64,000 nt of DNA from Astragalus membranaceus (lineage: Eukaryota > Streptophyta > Magnoliopsida > Fabales > Fabaceae). A program made the position numbers and the translations under genes. The stretch is taken from assembly GCA_039519185.1 (NCBI GenBank), contig CM076846.1, positions 106,240,442 through 106,304,441 on the forward strand, read 5' to 3'. Positions 43,767-54,596 of the stretch are shown one piece after another (position 1 is the first letter of the stretch; each line of letters starts with the position of its first letter). The notes beneath the pieces were generated by a model, which worked only from the letters and a program-made list of their open reading frames with translations, did no database searches and was not told the DNA's origin.

Positions 43767-44413
43767 TAGGGGTGTTCGCGGTGCGGTTTGGTTCGGTTTT
43801 GAGATAAAAAGTGAACCGAACCGCAATGTAAAACTACACGCGGTTTGGTTTGGTTTGGTTTGGTTGGCTTCCTAAAATAAAACCGAACCAAACCAAACCA
43901 AACTAATGCGGTTTGGATTGGTTCGGTTGGTTCGGTTTTTCCAAGACAAAACATAATTTAAAACGAAGTTAAAATTAACTAACATAAAAAATAGCTAACA
44001 TAAATCTTTAAGAAAAAATCTACTCAAATATATATAGTATATAAATTACGCTCTATTAATTCTTTTAAGATAGCTAAGACAATGTTTAAAAGAATTTGAA
44101 TAAAATATTTTATTGTAATTTTTAAGTGAGTCAAAGAATTAATTGTAGTTGGGCTAGTAAGTGTGTGAGAGTTGGGTTTTAGTTGCATTTGGGCTAGTAA
44201 GTTAGTAAGAAAAGTTGTAAGTCAATAAGTCTTAGTGTTACTTGCGGTTTGGTTTGGTTTGGTTTCTATAATCAAAACCGCGAACCGAACCAAACCGCGC
44301 GGTGCAATGAAAAAAAGAACCGAACTAAACCAATAAGAAGCGGTTTTTTGCAGTTTTCGGTTTGTTTTGGTTTGCGGTTTTCTATTGGTTTGGTTCGGTT
44401 TTGAACACCCCTA
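43767..44413. mobile_element. hAT-type MITE rich in CGGTTTGG words
   Basis: TAGGGGTGTTCGCGG at the left and GAACACCCCTA at the right form terminal repeats. The flanks CTTTTAGT and CTTTAGTC look like a worn 8-bp duplication. Both ends carry arrays of GGTTTGGTTCGG and the complement CCGAACCAAACC, so the ends can pair over a long stretch. Confidence 0.7.
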
Positions 44414-44971
44414 CTTTAGTCTTTATAGAGGGAACAAAATCATCCATTTTTATAAAAAGTAGGAACAAAAAGCATCCTTTTATGATGTATATATATATAG
44501 TGGTTAAAAACAAAAACAAAATTATGTAGGGACTAAATTGAAAAAATAATTATTTTATAGAGACTAAAATTTTGAAAATATATTTTAGCGCTAAAAAATA
44601 TCAACATGGAGTGGGCTTTAAGCCCAATAAAAGATATTGTCCATTCTCTTCTCCCACATTCGCGCAATTCTCTCACGTTCGCGCTTTGAATATTGCACAT
44701 TCTTTCTTCCTTAAAAATAGATAAAAGAGAATAAGAGATTTATTTCTTCTTTAACTTTCGAATCAAGAAACTTCACTGCAAAAGGTTTGAGTCTCAGATT
44801 GTGATTGTTGTGTATTAGTCTCGAAGGTTCAATTTCTTGTTTTCTATTTATGTGTTTTAAATCTATCTACTGAAAACTTTACTTCCGGTGTTTCTTTGAA
44901 TGCATGATTTCAGGGGTTTTTGTGTTTGTTTAATTTGCTGTTTTTCTAATTATTTCCTGTTCTTGATAAAG
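44414..44971. other. Upstream region of the second SIN3-like gene
   Basis: Degraded MITE words (GGGACTAAATTG) to about 44600. Beyond that is a possible promoter and 5' UTR with C/T-rich stretches and a likely leader intron. A clear TATA box was not chosen. Confidence 0.35.
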
Positions 44972-46663
44972 ATGAAGAGATCCAAAGATGATGTTGACGT
45001 GAATTCACCACTCAAACCGTAAGTTCATTCTTATCTTATTTTCCAACATTTGTTTACAATTTCTTGTTTCATTGATTGATCTCGTCCTTTTTGGAAAATT
45101 GATTTATCTTTATTAATCAGAAAGATAATTAAATTCTAGGTTCTTTTGTGTATCTGAAACCTAAAAGATAATCAAACATTCCCTTAATCTTATGCTACAT
45201 GGCGTTTTGAGTTTTGTGAAACTGACTGATAATGTGTTAAATGTTTTTCATGATGATGATGATGATGATGATCGGCTGATCGCGACCTCAGTGTTGATCA
45301 TCCTGATCTAGAAGATGACAGAGGCTTGATGAGGGATGATAAGGAACAGAGAAGGCGCAATGAGGAAGAAAAGGACCAAATAGCTGAAGACCCTGCTGCT
45401 GAACCATTGCATGATGCAGATGAAAATTTTGGCACTTCCCCAGTCTCTCCAGCTTCTGAGGGTAAAACTCCTTCCAATATTTTTGATTTTGAATCAACAA
45501 ACTTACTTGAAAACCTGTTACCTAATGCAAAAATTCATCTTCACTTTTTGCCACTTATAATGGTAAAAGGTAGAAACTCATGATCTCTGTTGTTGATTAG
45601 ATTATCTATAATTGAGAAGAATAATGCTGTTTAGTACGAGACGAAAAGTACGACACGCTAGAAATTCAGTTTTCATCATTAGCTGGTGTGATGTATTATT
45701 ACACGGCACAATGTAAATTCAGTTCTTTTCTGAAGTGAGAAATGCTACAAAGTGTTTTACCTTTAAGAAGATGAAACCCTTTTGCAATTTGTTTTGGGGT
45801 TATATTATTAGTTGGATAGTAGTTTTAAGTTTTAACTCTTTATTTCCTTTATGATTCATTTTATAACTTAAAGTTCTGTTATCTCAGGTATGTATATTTA
45901 TGGTGAAGGGCTTGATTTCCTTCATAGTTTCAAGGAGAATTTATGTAATCCTGAGAATTTCCAAGATCTTTTGAAGTACCTTCATATCTACGGCAGGAAT
46001 ATCATTACCCGAGAAGAACTACAGTTATTGGTATCATTTTTAGAACCTACATTTCTGGAATTTTTGTTACATCCGATCAATACTCTTCAATTTAATTTTT
46101 CTTGTATTGAACATTAACTTTTAATAAATAAAAAATTATGGTAGAATACTGAAATGTAGAAAAATCTATTATGAGCATATAGAGAAATATCTAGCAGCTA
46201 CTTTTTTTTGGCATGAGAGGCAACTTAGAGAAACTAAAGGTTATATTGGACTTTGTTTCTTCTTAAATGACCATTGGCTTTTTACATAGTTTTAACTTTG
46301 ACCATTGACTTGACTTAAGTGATACTGATTTTGATCACTAAACAATAGGTTTGAGCATAATGGTAAGGGCAAGCAATTGATTTAACTGAAATTTCCATTA
46401 ATCAACAATAGGATAACTGATTGATTCAGTATACTTTTTGGAAGATATTAATTCATTTTACACGGTGAAATTTGTTCTGTTGAAGCATACTCAATATTAT
46501 TATTGCTAATATCTGGTAGCTTATTTTATTTTTCCAGGTGGGTCATTTACTGGGAGAATCTGTCGATCTTATGAAGGGATTTAATGATTTTTTGTCACTC
46601 TGTGAAAATCATCAGAAATGGCTTGAAGAAAGCTGTGAAAGTCATCAAATCTTTGTTGAGTAG
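44972..46663 (+). CDS. SIN3-like minigene: SNL N-terminus, acidic linker and PAH3 (four exons)
   Basis: Exons 44972-45018, 45292-45461, 45888-46030 and 46538-46663 join in frame to 161 codons; every intron is GT-AG. The start MKRSKDDVD matches the MKRSRDD-type start of plant SNL proteins. Exon 2 encodes a charged linker (LEDDRGLMRDDKEQRRRNEE). Exons 3-4 encode a PAH3-like fold: DFLHSFKENLCNPENFQDLL, LHIYGRNIITREELQLL, then DLMKGFNDFLSLCEN. It stops 15 residues after PAH3. PAH1, PAH2, the HDAC-interacting region and the C-terminus are missing. Kept splice sites and frames argue against a simple pseudogene. Possible role: a small PAH-only partner or competitor of SIN3 (inference). Confidence 0.7.
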
Positions 46664-47600
46664 GAAAATTGACCAATGTGTTGCTAAAATTTATCATACA
46701 TGTTTGCAATGTGATTCCAGATTTCTGAGGCAGTTGTTTAAGTCAATGTTTAGAAATGTGACATCATAATATGACTATTCTGACTCCTTTCATGCTTGCA
46801 AATATTGAGAATAAGCAGAATTTTAGCGAGCAATGCAACCATCCACAAACAAAAATATGTTCTTCACACTTATGGTGTGTTTGGTTTTAACGAGAATTTG
46901 TAAAGAGAGAAATAGGTAAAAGAGAGGTGGAGAAAAAAGAAATAGATGAAAAAATAAAAATATAATAGATTTGGGCTAGTTTTTGGCAAAAGTGAACTAA
47001 AATAATTTTGTGAATTGACAAAAAAGTCACTATCAACAAATATCTAATAGTTACTAAGCAAACATGTTAGTTAACTGATATAATTTTTTATTTTAACTTT
47101 AATTTATTGTGCATTTTATTATATGTTAAGAAAATAATATTTCAATTATTTTGTTTTATTTTAAATAATTAAATTCTTTACCTATTTTAAGCATAAAAAT
47201 GTTCTGTCCCTACAAATATGTGTTTTTTCAGTTGTAGTTCTAGTAAAAATAAAAAGTTGGATTACCTCCTTGCAAAATCAAAACATTTTCATTTTGGTCC
47301 TTGTTGTCAACCTTCATCAAAAGCAGGTGACATGGCAAATAGAGGATCATGTTTTTTTTATAGGCAATATTAGTGGTGGTGGGGGAAATGTTAGTTTCCA
47401 CGGGTTGAACACCTCCTTCTTGCACTCCTTTAGTGCACACATTCGGTATCTCTTAGCTCGTCAACTGAGCTACCTACTTGGATCATGTTAGATGACATCG
47501 GTGCCACTTCTTAACACCACATTGGATGATGGTGACATGTGGCACCAACAAGACAGTCAGCATTTCCACATAGCAATAGCGCTGATATACAACATTAACA
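46664..47600. other. Downstream spacer with Mutator-MITE-like DNA
   Basis: 3' UTR of the SIN3-like gene, then AT-rich DNA. 47215-47600 contains TTTGGTCCTTG and GTGGCACCAAC words of a MITE that seems to continue at 48204-48345. No gene supported. Confidence 0.4.
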
Positions 47601-48203
47601 TGGTTGTCAGACTCGATAGTCTACATAGACTCGTGAGAGGACCGTAGACTCGTAAGAGTCTATGGAAAACAAATACACTAAAAAAATATGAAAAAGTATT
47701 ACTGTAATGTCAAACAGTATCAATAACAATGAAGACATTTCATCAATAACAGCAAAATTTATCAAAATTTTCAACATTCCAACTTCAAACACCATAACTA
47801 AGCAAAATAATAAAGTATGTAGATGACAATTCCTATTTGATAAAACTCCAAGTTTCTTTAAAAGTTTTTCTCTAATTTCATGATATGAAGAAGGTTTGTA
47901 ACCGACTCCATACCTCCCAATCAGGTCAAACATCTTAACAAACTCCACATTTTTAATACAATTGAAAGGAATAGCAGTTGTACACATCTTAGACATAATG
48001 AGCTTCCTCTACAAGTTAACCTAAAACACAGCGTTTTGGGCTTTTTTAAAAAAAAAATTCAATTCTGTGATAAACTCGTGAGTCTGAGCGAGTCTGACCG
48101 AGTTTATGAAGATTCCGATTCTACACGAAATTTGACTCGTTGGGGCATCATAAACTCATAAACTCGTAGAATCATACGAGTTGACTCGCGATTTTGACAA
48201 CCA
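47601..48203 (-). mobile_element. Small hAT derivative with transposase fragment
   Basis: TGGTTGTCA and TGACAACCA form the ends. ACTCG words repeat near both ends. A minus-strand frame (47607-47996) carries AIPFNCIKNVEF and YGVGYKPSSYHEIREKLLKK, a DUF659-type piece of hAT transposases. The flanking duplication is imperfect (AACATTAA versus AGCATCAA). Confidence 0.65.
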
Positions 48204-49281
48204 TGAGCATCAACAACCATTGGATTCCTACCACGTGATAGGGGTGAAAAACAACAAAATATATTTACAGGAACGAAAAGCAAAAACTTATATATTTACA
48301 AGAACCTAGAAAACAAAAAACAAAAATATTTAGTTTAAATATGTTTTTCGTCTCTTTAATGGTTTTTCAAAAAAGTCTTTACAATTTTTTTTTTTTAAAA
48401 TTAAGCCCCTTCGAGATATTTTTTCTCTTTGCCCTAATAGAGTTCTTATGTGTACTTTTTTTTTAATTTTATTTAAGTCTTATTTAGCATGCCACCTCAT
48501 CATCTTCTTCCATCATTCAGATTCACAATTACCCAAACCTTTTCCAACATTCTCCAACTTTGCACAAACCAATCTGAACCTCTACCTGAATCCCCCAAAT
48601 CTCCCTCTCTTCTCCGCCGTCTAAGCCTCAGTTCCCGAAGTTATACGACGACGGTAGGGACCTAAACGACACATGCAGTCTGAACTTCACGCATAGTGCA
48701 CCTCTCTGTAATTCTTCTCCTCCAAATTTTCTTTCTTTCATCTTTCGCCATCGCTGGAAGAAAAGAAAGCACACCAATTTTCTCCCCAACACAATTCCTT
48801 CACTTCTCCGCTTAATTTCCGGTAAGTTTTCTAAACCCCTAACCTTTTTCTTTTCTCACACTTGCCAGAAATTAAGAGAAATCTTCTCCCCTCTGCAATT
48901 TCTTGCTAGATTCATCGATCATAAGCTGTTATAATTCTGTTTAATTGACGTTAATTTTCTTTCATTTGATCTTCAACAGTTATCGCTTCCAGAATCCTCA
49001 GATCTGATTGCACGTAATTTTGGGGGTGGCTTCTAAAGTTTAAGAATAGGGATTTTTTTTAATTTGATTTGGGGAAATTGAAGATTAGGTGTTTGTGAGA
49101 GTTTTTGGGTTGGACTCATGTTCTATGGTGCTGTGGTATGGACCCTTGGCTTATTGTTGCTCAAATTATTTATGACCCTCGGATTACTATTGTGCTATTG
49201 CCCATACTATGCACAAGCTCTGTTCTCAGCGATTCTGTGTTGCCTTTGATAGGGGAGTCTTTGTGGTGAATTTGATGAATG
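48204..49281. other. Gene-leader-like region, no CDS
   Basis: From about 48490 the DNA is C/T-rich like a 5' UTR. CCGGTAAGTTTTC near 48819 is a good donor site and could start a leader intron. The copia element is inserted at 49286. No coding exon was recognised on either side. Confidence 0.35.
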
Positions 49282-49286
49282 AATGA

Positions 49287-50138
49287 TGTTGTTTCAGTGT
49301 TTTCGAAATTATACCGAAGAAATTACTGGGATGAGTCGCGGACTAGGTCGCTCTCTTTAAGACGTTTCGTGGCACTGCTCGATGGTGCAAGCAGACTATC
49401 AACCACGACGCCCCCAGGATAAAACAGCCCAGTTACGATTATGACTGCACAGTCAGTAATCGCTCGAGATATACACCTCTCAATATGGTTTATAACCACT
49501 CGGGAATATGGCTCGTAGGCCACTCTCAGAAAAGAAGAAGAAGAAGAATCTGGCTCGTAGGCCAGTCACGAATTTTAGAGAGAAGAGAATTTTCGGAGGA
49601 GAGTTTGGTGTTTTTCGATCTGATTTCGTCAAGTGAGGGAAGAGCCTTTTTATAGGCTTCAGCAACTGCTTTGTGCGCAAGTCAAGGCACGATCTTAGGC
49701 TCCACTAACAACTGACTTGGAGCGCAATTCAGTTTGGAACGGAGCCAAGTTGCGCGAGTTGTTGCGCGATTTTCGAGCTGACTTGGAGCGCAATCCGCAA
49801 CAGCTCTATCAGATAGCGTTCGTCGTATCTGGTCGGTTCAATGAATCTGGACAAGCACGTTCCAAAAAATAAAATAAAAGTTTAATTAATTTCGCAAAAA
49901 TTACTTTACACCTCACAGCCCAAGCCCAAGCCCGAGCCCGGCCCGGCCGGTCGGACGGACGGCGGCGGCGGCGCGCGCGCGTGTGTGGTGGTCAGTTAGA
50001 GTGCGTGCTTGCCCGTTCACAAAACTGGGTACCCCTTGGGCCCCAACCCAAAGGTGTGAACTTCCCACTTATAAGCACTCATCAAGTGCTTAGTCCAAGC
50101 AATGTGGGACTTTGTAAATTCACACCAATGTTCCAACA
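49287..50138 (-). repeat. 3' LTR of the copia element
   Basis: 852 bases, TGTTGGAACATTGG to CAACA on the minus strand. It keeps about 135 bases (49756-49890) that are missing from the 5' LTR, plus extra AAGCCC and GGAC units. Confidence 0.95.
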
Positions 50139-50663
50139 ATCCCCCACTTGAATTTAAACAGTTCCAGAAATAGCGTCAAGCGCCTCCATAAGATTGTGCA
50201 TAAGCAGAGGTGTCGTACGACTTGAACCTTGCGTAGCGGTTAAGATTTAGATTCAACAAGAGTGACTCGTAGTCTTGAACTCTATCTCTAATCGTCGAAA
50301 CCACACACAGCCTTTTCCATAGGTGTATTCTCATATGCCCGTGCGTTTATGGCCCTGCACGTCTATCCCAGTTTAGTGAACGCTCTAGGAATTTCTGCCC
50401 AAATGCCATAGGAAGCGGCCCCACTTCCACATTCACAAATGTGAGTCTATCAAGAGTACTCCTGTAGCTAGGTACTCTACTCCACATGGAGTATAGATCT
50501 CATTAAGAGTTTCTATTATCTCAACCTTACATCGCTTCAGGAATCATGCTTATTTACTTTTAATAGCATGTTCATCTCCTGTCACTTCACAACTTGTTAT
50601 TACCCATTGAACCTAATTCTTGGGATCTCCAGTCTTTTAGGTCGGGTTGCCATTGTGAGTGAC
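50139..50663 (-). other. Copia 3' untranslated region
   Basis: Non-coding DNA between the pol stop and the polypurine tract. No further ORF. Confidence 0.8.
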
Positions 50664-53600
50664 TCATGGTTCTAAAGGCAGTAGTCCCATCTTTTGAGAT
50701 GTACTTTGGACTTTCTCTCTGGCTAATCCTTTCGTCAAAGGATCGGCTAAGTTCTGATCAGTGCGTACGTGATCCACTCTCACAGCTCCTTTTGTTAGTA
50801 GCTCTCTAACTGTGCTGTGCTTACGACGGATTTGTCGTTTCTTACCGTTGTAATAACGGTTCTCTATTTTTGCAATAGCCGCGGTACTATCGCAGTGGAT
50901 CAACACAGCTGGCATCGGTTTTTCCCATAAGGGAATCTCTGCTAGTAGGCATCTTAACCAGCTGGCTTCTTCACTAGCTGTCGCTAGTGCTATCATTTCA
51001 GACTCCATAGTGGACTGAGCCAAAATGGTCTGTTTCTTAGATTTCCAGGAAACGGCACCACCGGCTATACTGAATATGTAGCCACTGGTCGCTTTGGAAT
51101 CATCTGACAGAGTGTTCCAATCAGCGTCACTGTACCCTTCAAGTACAGCTGGAAACCTCTGATAGTGTAATCCTAGATTCATGGTTCTTTTAAGATATCT
51201 CATGACTCTTTCAATAGCATGCCAATGCTCGATACTAGGTCGACTGGTAAACCTGCATAGCAATCCCACAACATAGGCGATGTCGGGTCTAGTACAATCA
51301 GTAGCATACCTTAGGCTGCCAATGATGCTCGCATATTCCGTTTGTCTAACACTGTCACCAGTGTTCTTAAAAAGTTTGACACTTGGATCATAGGGAGAAC
51401 ATGCAGGTTTACAGTCAAAATAATTGTATTTCTTTAAGATCTTCTCAATATAATGAGATTGATCCAAGGAAATTCTTTTCTCGGACCTAGTGATCTTGAT
51501 CCCGAGGATTACATTAGCTTCTCCGAGGTCTTTCATATCAAAGTTGTTGCACAACAATGATTTCACTTTATTTATGGCATGAATGTTTGATCCAAATATG
51601 AGCAAATCGTCTACATAGAGACATATGATAGTGCAAATGTCATTCTCAGTTTTGTAATAAATGCATTTGTCACTTTCATTCACTTTGAACTCATTCGAGA
51701 TAATCAAATTATCGAACTTCTCATGCCATTGTTTGGGAGCTTGTTTGAGACCATACAGAGACTTGTCCAACCTACAGACCTTGTGTTCTTGCCCATGGAC
51801 AACAAAACCTTCAGGTTGCTCCATATAGATTTCTTCTTCTAATTCGCCATTCAAAAAGGCGGTCTTTACATCCATTTGGTGTACTTCTAAGTTATAAATA
51901 GAAGCCAGAGCAATTAGTACCCTTATGGATGTAATTCTGGTAACAGGCGAATATGTATCGAAGAAATCTATGTTCTCTCTTTGTCTAAAACCTTTGGCTA
52001 CAAGGCGAGCCTTGTACTTATCAACAGTGCCATCAGGTTTTAGCTTCCTTTTCAGAATCCATTTACAACCAATGGTTTTGCAACCAGGAGGCAAGTCCAC
52101 TAAGTGCCATGTCTTGTTAGACTCTAGAGAATCCATCTCATCATTTATGGCTTCTTGCCACAAGTCAGCATCCAATGAAGACAGAGCTTCGTGAATGCTA
52201 GTAGGATCCTCCTCTAGTGTATAGACCGTGTAGTCGGGTCCATAGTCTTTAGCAACACGTGCTCTCTTACTTCTTCTAGGTTCTATTTCCCTTTCTACGT
52301 TGTTTTCAACGCTCCTAGGCACAGGAACATTACTAGTTCCAGAGCCCCCACTATTTCTTGATTTAAAGGGAAATTTACTTTCATAGAAGTCAACATCGTT
52401 TGACTCGATGGTTACTTTTGCATTCAGGTCATAGAATCTGTATGCTTTGCTGTTTACTGCATAACCAATGAATACACATTCATAGGCTCTACTGGCAAGT
52501 TTGACTCTTTTTGGGTCTGGGATCCTTACATAGGCCAGACAGCCCCAAGTTCGGAAATAAGACACATTTGGTTGTCTTTTCTTTATCAATTCATAAGGAG
52601 AAATTTTATTCCTAGATTTAGGAACTCTGTTCAGTACATAGCATACTGTTATTAAAATTTCACCCCACCAGTGTGATGCAGCGCCCGAATTAAGCATAAT
52701 CGCAACTGTTAATTCGGTAAGGGTTCTATTTTTCCTTTCTGCTTTACCATTCATTTCAGGTGAATATGGTGCAGTCGTTTCATGTATGATTCCATTCAAC
52801 TTATAAAAGTCATTAAACAACTGGGAATCATACTCAGTTCCTCTATCGCTTCGAAAACGCTTTATTTTTTTTTCAAATTGATTTTCAATTTCCTTTACAA
52901 AAATTTTGAACATGTCAAGCGCTTCACTTTTATTTTTCATAAGGTACACGAAAGTGTAGTCTGAGCAATCGTCAATAAATGTGATAAAATAGCGTTTACC
53001 ATTTCTGGTCAAAGTTCCGTCTAGTTCGCAAATATCAGAGTGTATTAGGTCTAATGGCTCTGATTCTCTAATGACGGATTTGTGAGATGACTTTGTAATT
53101 TTGGCTTGAGTACAAAATTCGCATTTATGAAAATCGGTTAACGATAGTTTGGGAATTATCCCTAAATTGCTCATATTTGAAATAATGCGCTTATTGACAT
53201 GACATAAACGAGAGTGCCAAATATTAAAATCACACAACATATACGCAGAAGGAAAAACTTTATTAACTTCAACATTTAGTTTGAACATGCCATCAGTGGC
53301 GTACCCTTTCCCTACAAAAGTACCATTTTTGGTCAAAGTATACAAATCTCCCTCAATAGTCTGAGTAAACCCTGCCTTATTCAGAAGGAAGCCAGAAACT
53401 AGATTCTTCCTTATCTCTGGAGTGTGCATCACGTCCTTCAAGATTAGAGTCTTTCCGGAAGTGAACTTCAGTTCGACATCTCCAATACCTGCAACAGTAG
53501 TGGTGTGAGCGTCGCCCAACAGCACTTTCTTATCATCAACCGCCTTGTATGTTTTAAACATAGCACGGTTGTTGCATACATGGCGAGAGGAGCCAGTATC

Positions 53601-54572
53601 ATTCCACCAGTCATCAGATCCACCAACCATGTTGATTTCAGTAATCATAGCAGTAAAGTGCTGCTCTTCAGTCAGGTTAGCCTGCGGAGCAGGATTGGGC
53701 CCGTTCCTACACTTGCGTGCCATATGACCTGGTCTTCCACACTTGTAACAAAGGAATGGAAGAGCAGCTTCATTCTTTGGTTGTGGTGGTTGCTGAGGTT
53801 TGGCATTTGGGGACTTTGGAGTGTTCCCATTCTTGTGGTTGCGGTTCTTTTGAATCTGATTACGGTTCTGATTCTTGAAATGTTTGCCAGTTGGCTTCAG
53901 AACCGCTCCTGGTTTCTTGTTCGAAACAAACAAGATTTCATCATTCTGATCTTGTTTCCGAGATTCCTCCTCAATCCGGAGTCGGGTAATCAAACTTTCC
54001 AAAGAGAACTCTTTGGTCTTGTGCCTGAGAGAATTTTTGAAATCCTTCCAGGCAGGAGGAAGTTTGTCAATAATAACAGCTACTTGAAATTGTTCATCTA
54101 AGGCCATGCCTTCAGAGACTATTTCATGTGCTATTTTCTGTATCTCATGTGACTGAGTCTCTACAGATTTATCATCTGTCATCTTGAAGTTGAGGTAGCG
54201 GCTCACAGCATATTTTTTAGTGCCTGCTTCCTCAGTGTCATACTTCTTTTTCAGAGCATTCCATACCTCTTTAGCGGACTTGCAGGAGCTGTAATAATCA
54301 TAAAGATCATCACTTAGTCCATTAAGAATGAAGTTCTTACAGAGGTAGTCATTGTCGTTCCAAAGCAATATCTCTTTGGCTGTTTTAGTCTGATCTGCCT
54401 GTTCGGCTGTTTCGTCGACTACTGGAATCTCATCGGTCAAGACATTAGCAACCTTTTTCATAGTTAAGAAAAACTGCATCTTTTGTTGCCAACGCTTGAA
54501 GTGGGATCCCTCAAACCGAAATGGTTTGTTGAAGTCGGAAACAGTGGGACCAGTAATCTCTTCGGTAGTCAT
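50664..54572 (-). CDS. Copia gag-pol polyprotein (intact, 1302 residues)
   Basis: The ATG is at 54572, only 24 bases after the 5' LTR. Gag begins FNKPFRFEGSHFKRWQQKM. The zinc knuckle CYKCGRPGHMARKC is at about residues 274-287. Protease has DTGSS near 322. Integrase has HSDICELDG, RSDRGTEYD and NGKAERKNRT (about 510-615). RT has QMDVKTAFLNGELEEEIYM and YVDDLLIFG (about 984). RNase H has GYSDADWN and ILAQSTMESEMIAL. All catalytic motifs of copia elements are present, in copia order (integrase before RT), with no stop or frameshift. The product should be cut by its protease to make virus-like particles and cDNA. The lineage within copia is not decided. Confidence 0.95.
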   Translation of the reverse strand: MTTEEITGPTVSDFNKPFRFEGSHFKRWQQKMQFFLTMKKVANVLTDEIPVVDETAEQADQTKTAKEILLWNDNDYLCKNFILNGLSDDLYDYYSSCKSAKEVWNALKKKYDTEEAGTKKYAVSRYLNFKMTDDKSVETQSHEIQKIAHEIVSEGMALDEQFQVAVIIDKLPPAWKDFKNSLRHKTKEFSLESLITRLRIEEESRKQDQNDEILFVSNKKPGAVLKPTGKHFKNQNRNQIQKNRNHKNGNTPKSPNAKPQQPPQPKNEAALPFLCYKCGRPGHMARKCRNGPNPAPQANLTEEQHFTAMITEINMVGGSDDWWNDTGSSRHVCNNRAMFKTYKAVDDKKVLLGDAHTTTVAGIGDVELKFTSGKTLILKDVMHTPEIRKNLVSGFLLNKAGFTQTIEGDLYTLTKNGTFVGKGYATDGMFKLNVEVNKVFPSAYMLCDFNIWHSRLCHVNKRIISNMSNLGIIPKLSLTDFHKCEFCTQAKITKSSHKSVIRESEPLDLIHSDICELDGTLTRNGKRYFITFIDDCSDYTFVYLMKNKSEALDMFKIFVKEIENQFEKKIKRFRSDRGTEYDSQLFNDFYKLNGIIHETTAPYSPEMNGKAERKNRTLTELTVAIMLNSGAASHWWGEILITVCYVLNRVPKSRNKISPYELIKKRQPNVSYFRTWGCLAYVRIPDPKRVKLASRAYECVFIGYAVNSKAYRFYDLNAKVTIESNDVDFYESKFPFKSRNSGGSGTSNVPVPRSVENNVEREIEPRRSKRARVAKDYGPDYTVYTLEEDPTSIHEALSSLDADLWQEAINDEMDSLESNKTWHLVDLPPGCKTIGCKWILKRKLKPDGTVDKYKARLVAKGFRQRENIDFFDTYSPVTRITSIRVLIALASIYNLEVHQMDVKTAFLNGELEEEIYMEQPEGFVVHGQEHKVCRLDKSLYGLKQAPKQWHEKFDNLIISNEFKVNESDKCIYYKTENDICTIICLYVDDLLIFGSNIHAINKVKSLLCNNFDMKDLGEANVILGIKITRSEKRISLDQSHYIEKILKKYNYFDCKPACSPYDPSVKLFKNTGDSVRQTEYASIIGSLRYATDCTRPDIAYVVGLLCRFTSRPSIEHWHAIERVMRYLKRTMNLGLHYQRFPAVLEGYSDADWNTLSDDSKATSGYIFSIAGGAVSWKSKKQTILAQSTMESEMIALATASEEASWLRCLLAEIPLWEKPMPAVLIHCDSTAAIAKIENRYYNGKKRQIRRKHSTVRELLTKGAVRVDHVRTDQNLADPLTKGLAREKVQSTSQKMGLLPLEP

Positions 54573-54581
54573 GGTTGAAAA

Positions 54582-54596
54582 GAATCGTCTTAAAAT
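54582..54596 (-). other. Unusual primer-site region of the copia element
   Basis: Directly after the 5' LTR the minus strand reads ATTTTAAGACGATTC, with no TGG that would pair with a tRNA CCA end. 13 bases (54582-54594) are complementary, 12 of 13, to 54666-54678 inside the LTR, about 71 bases away. Confidence 0.5.

Noticed and set aside
49323..49680. Small ORFs repeated identically at 54633-54990
   Set aside because: They lie within the two copia LTRs, so identity reflects LTR copying, not gene conservation.
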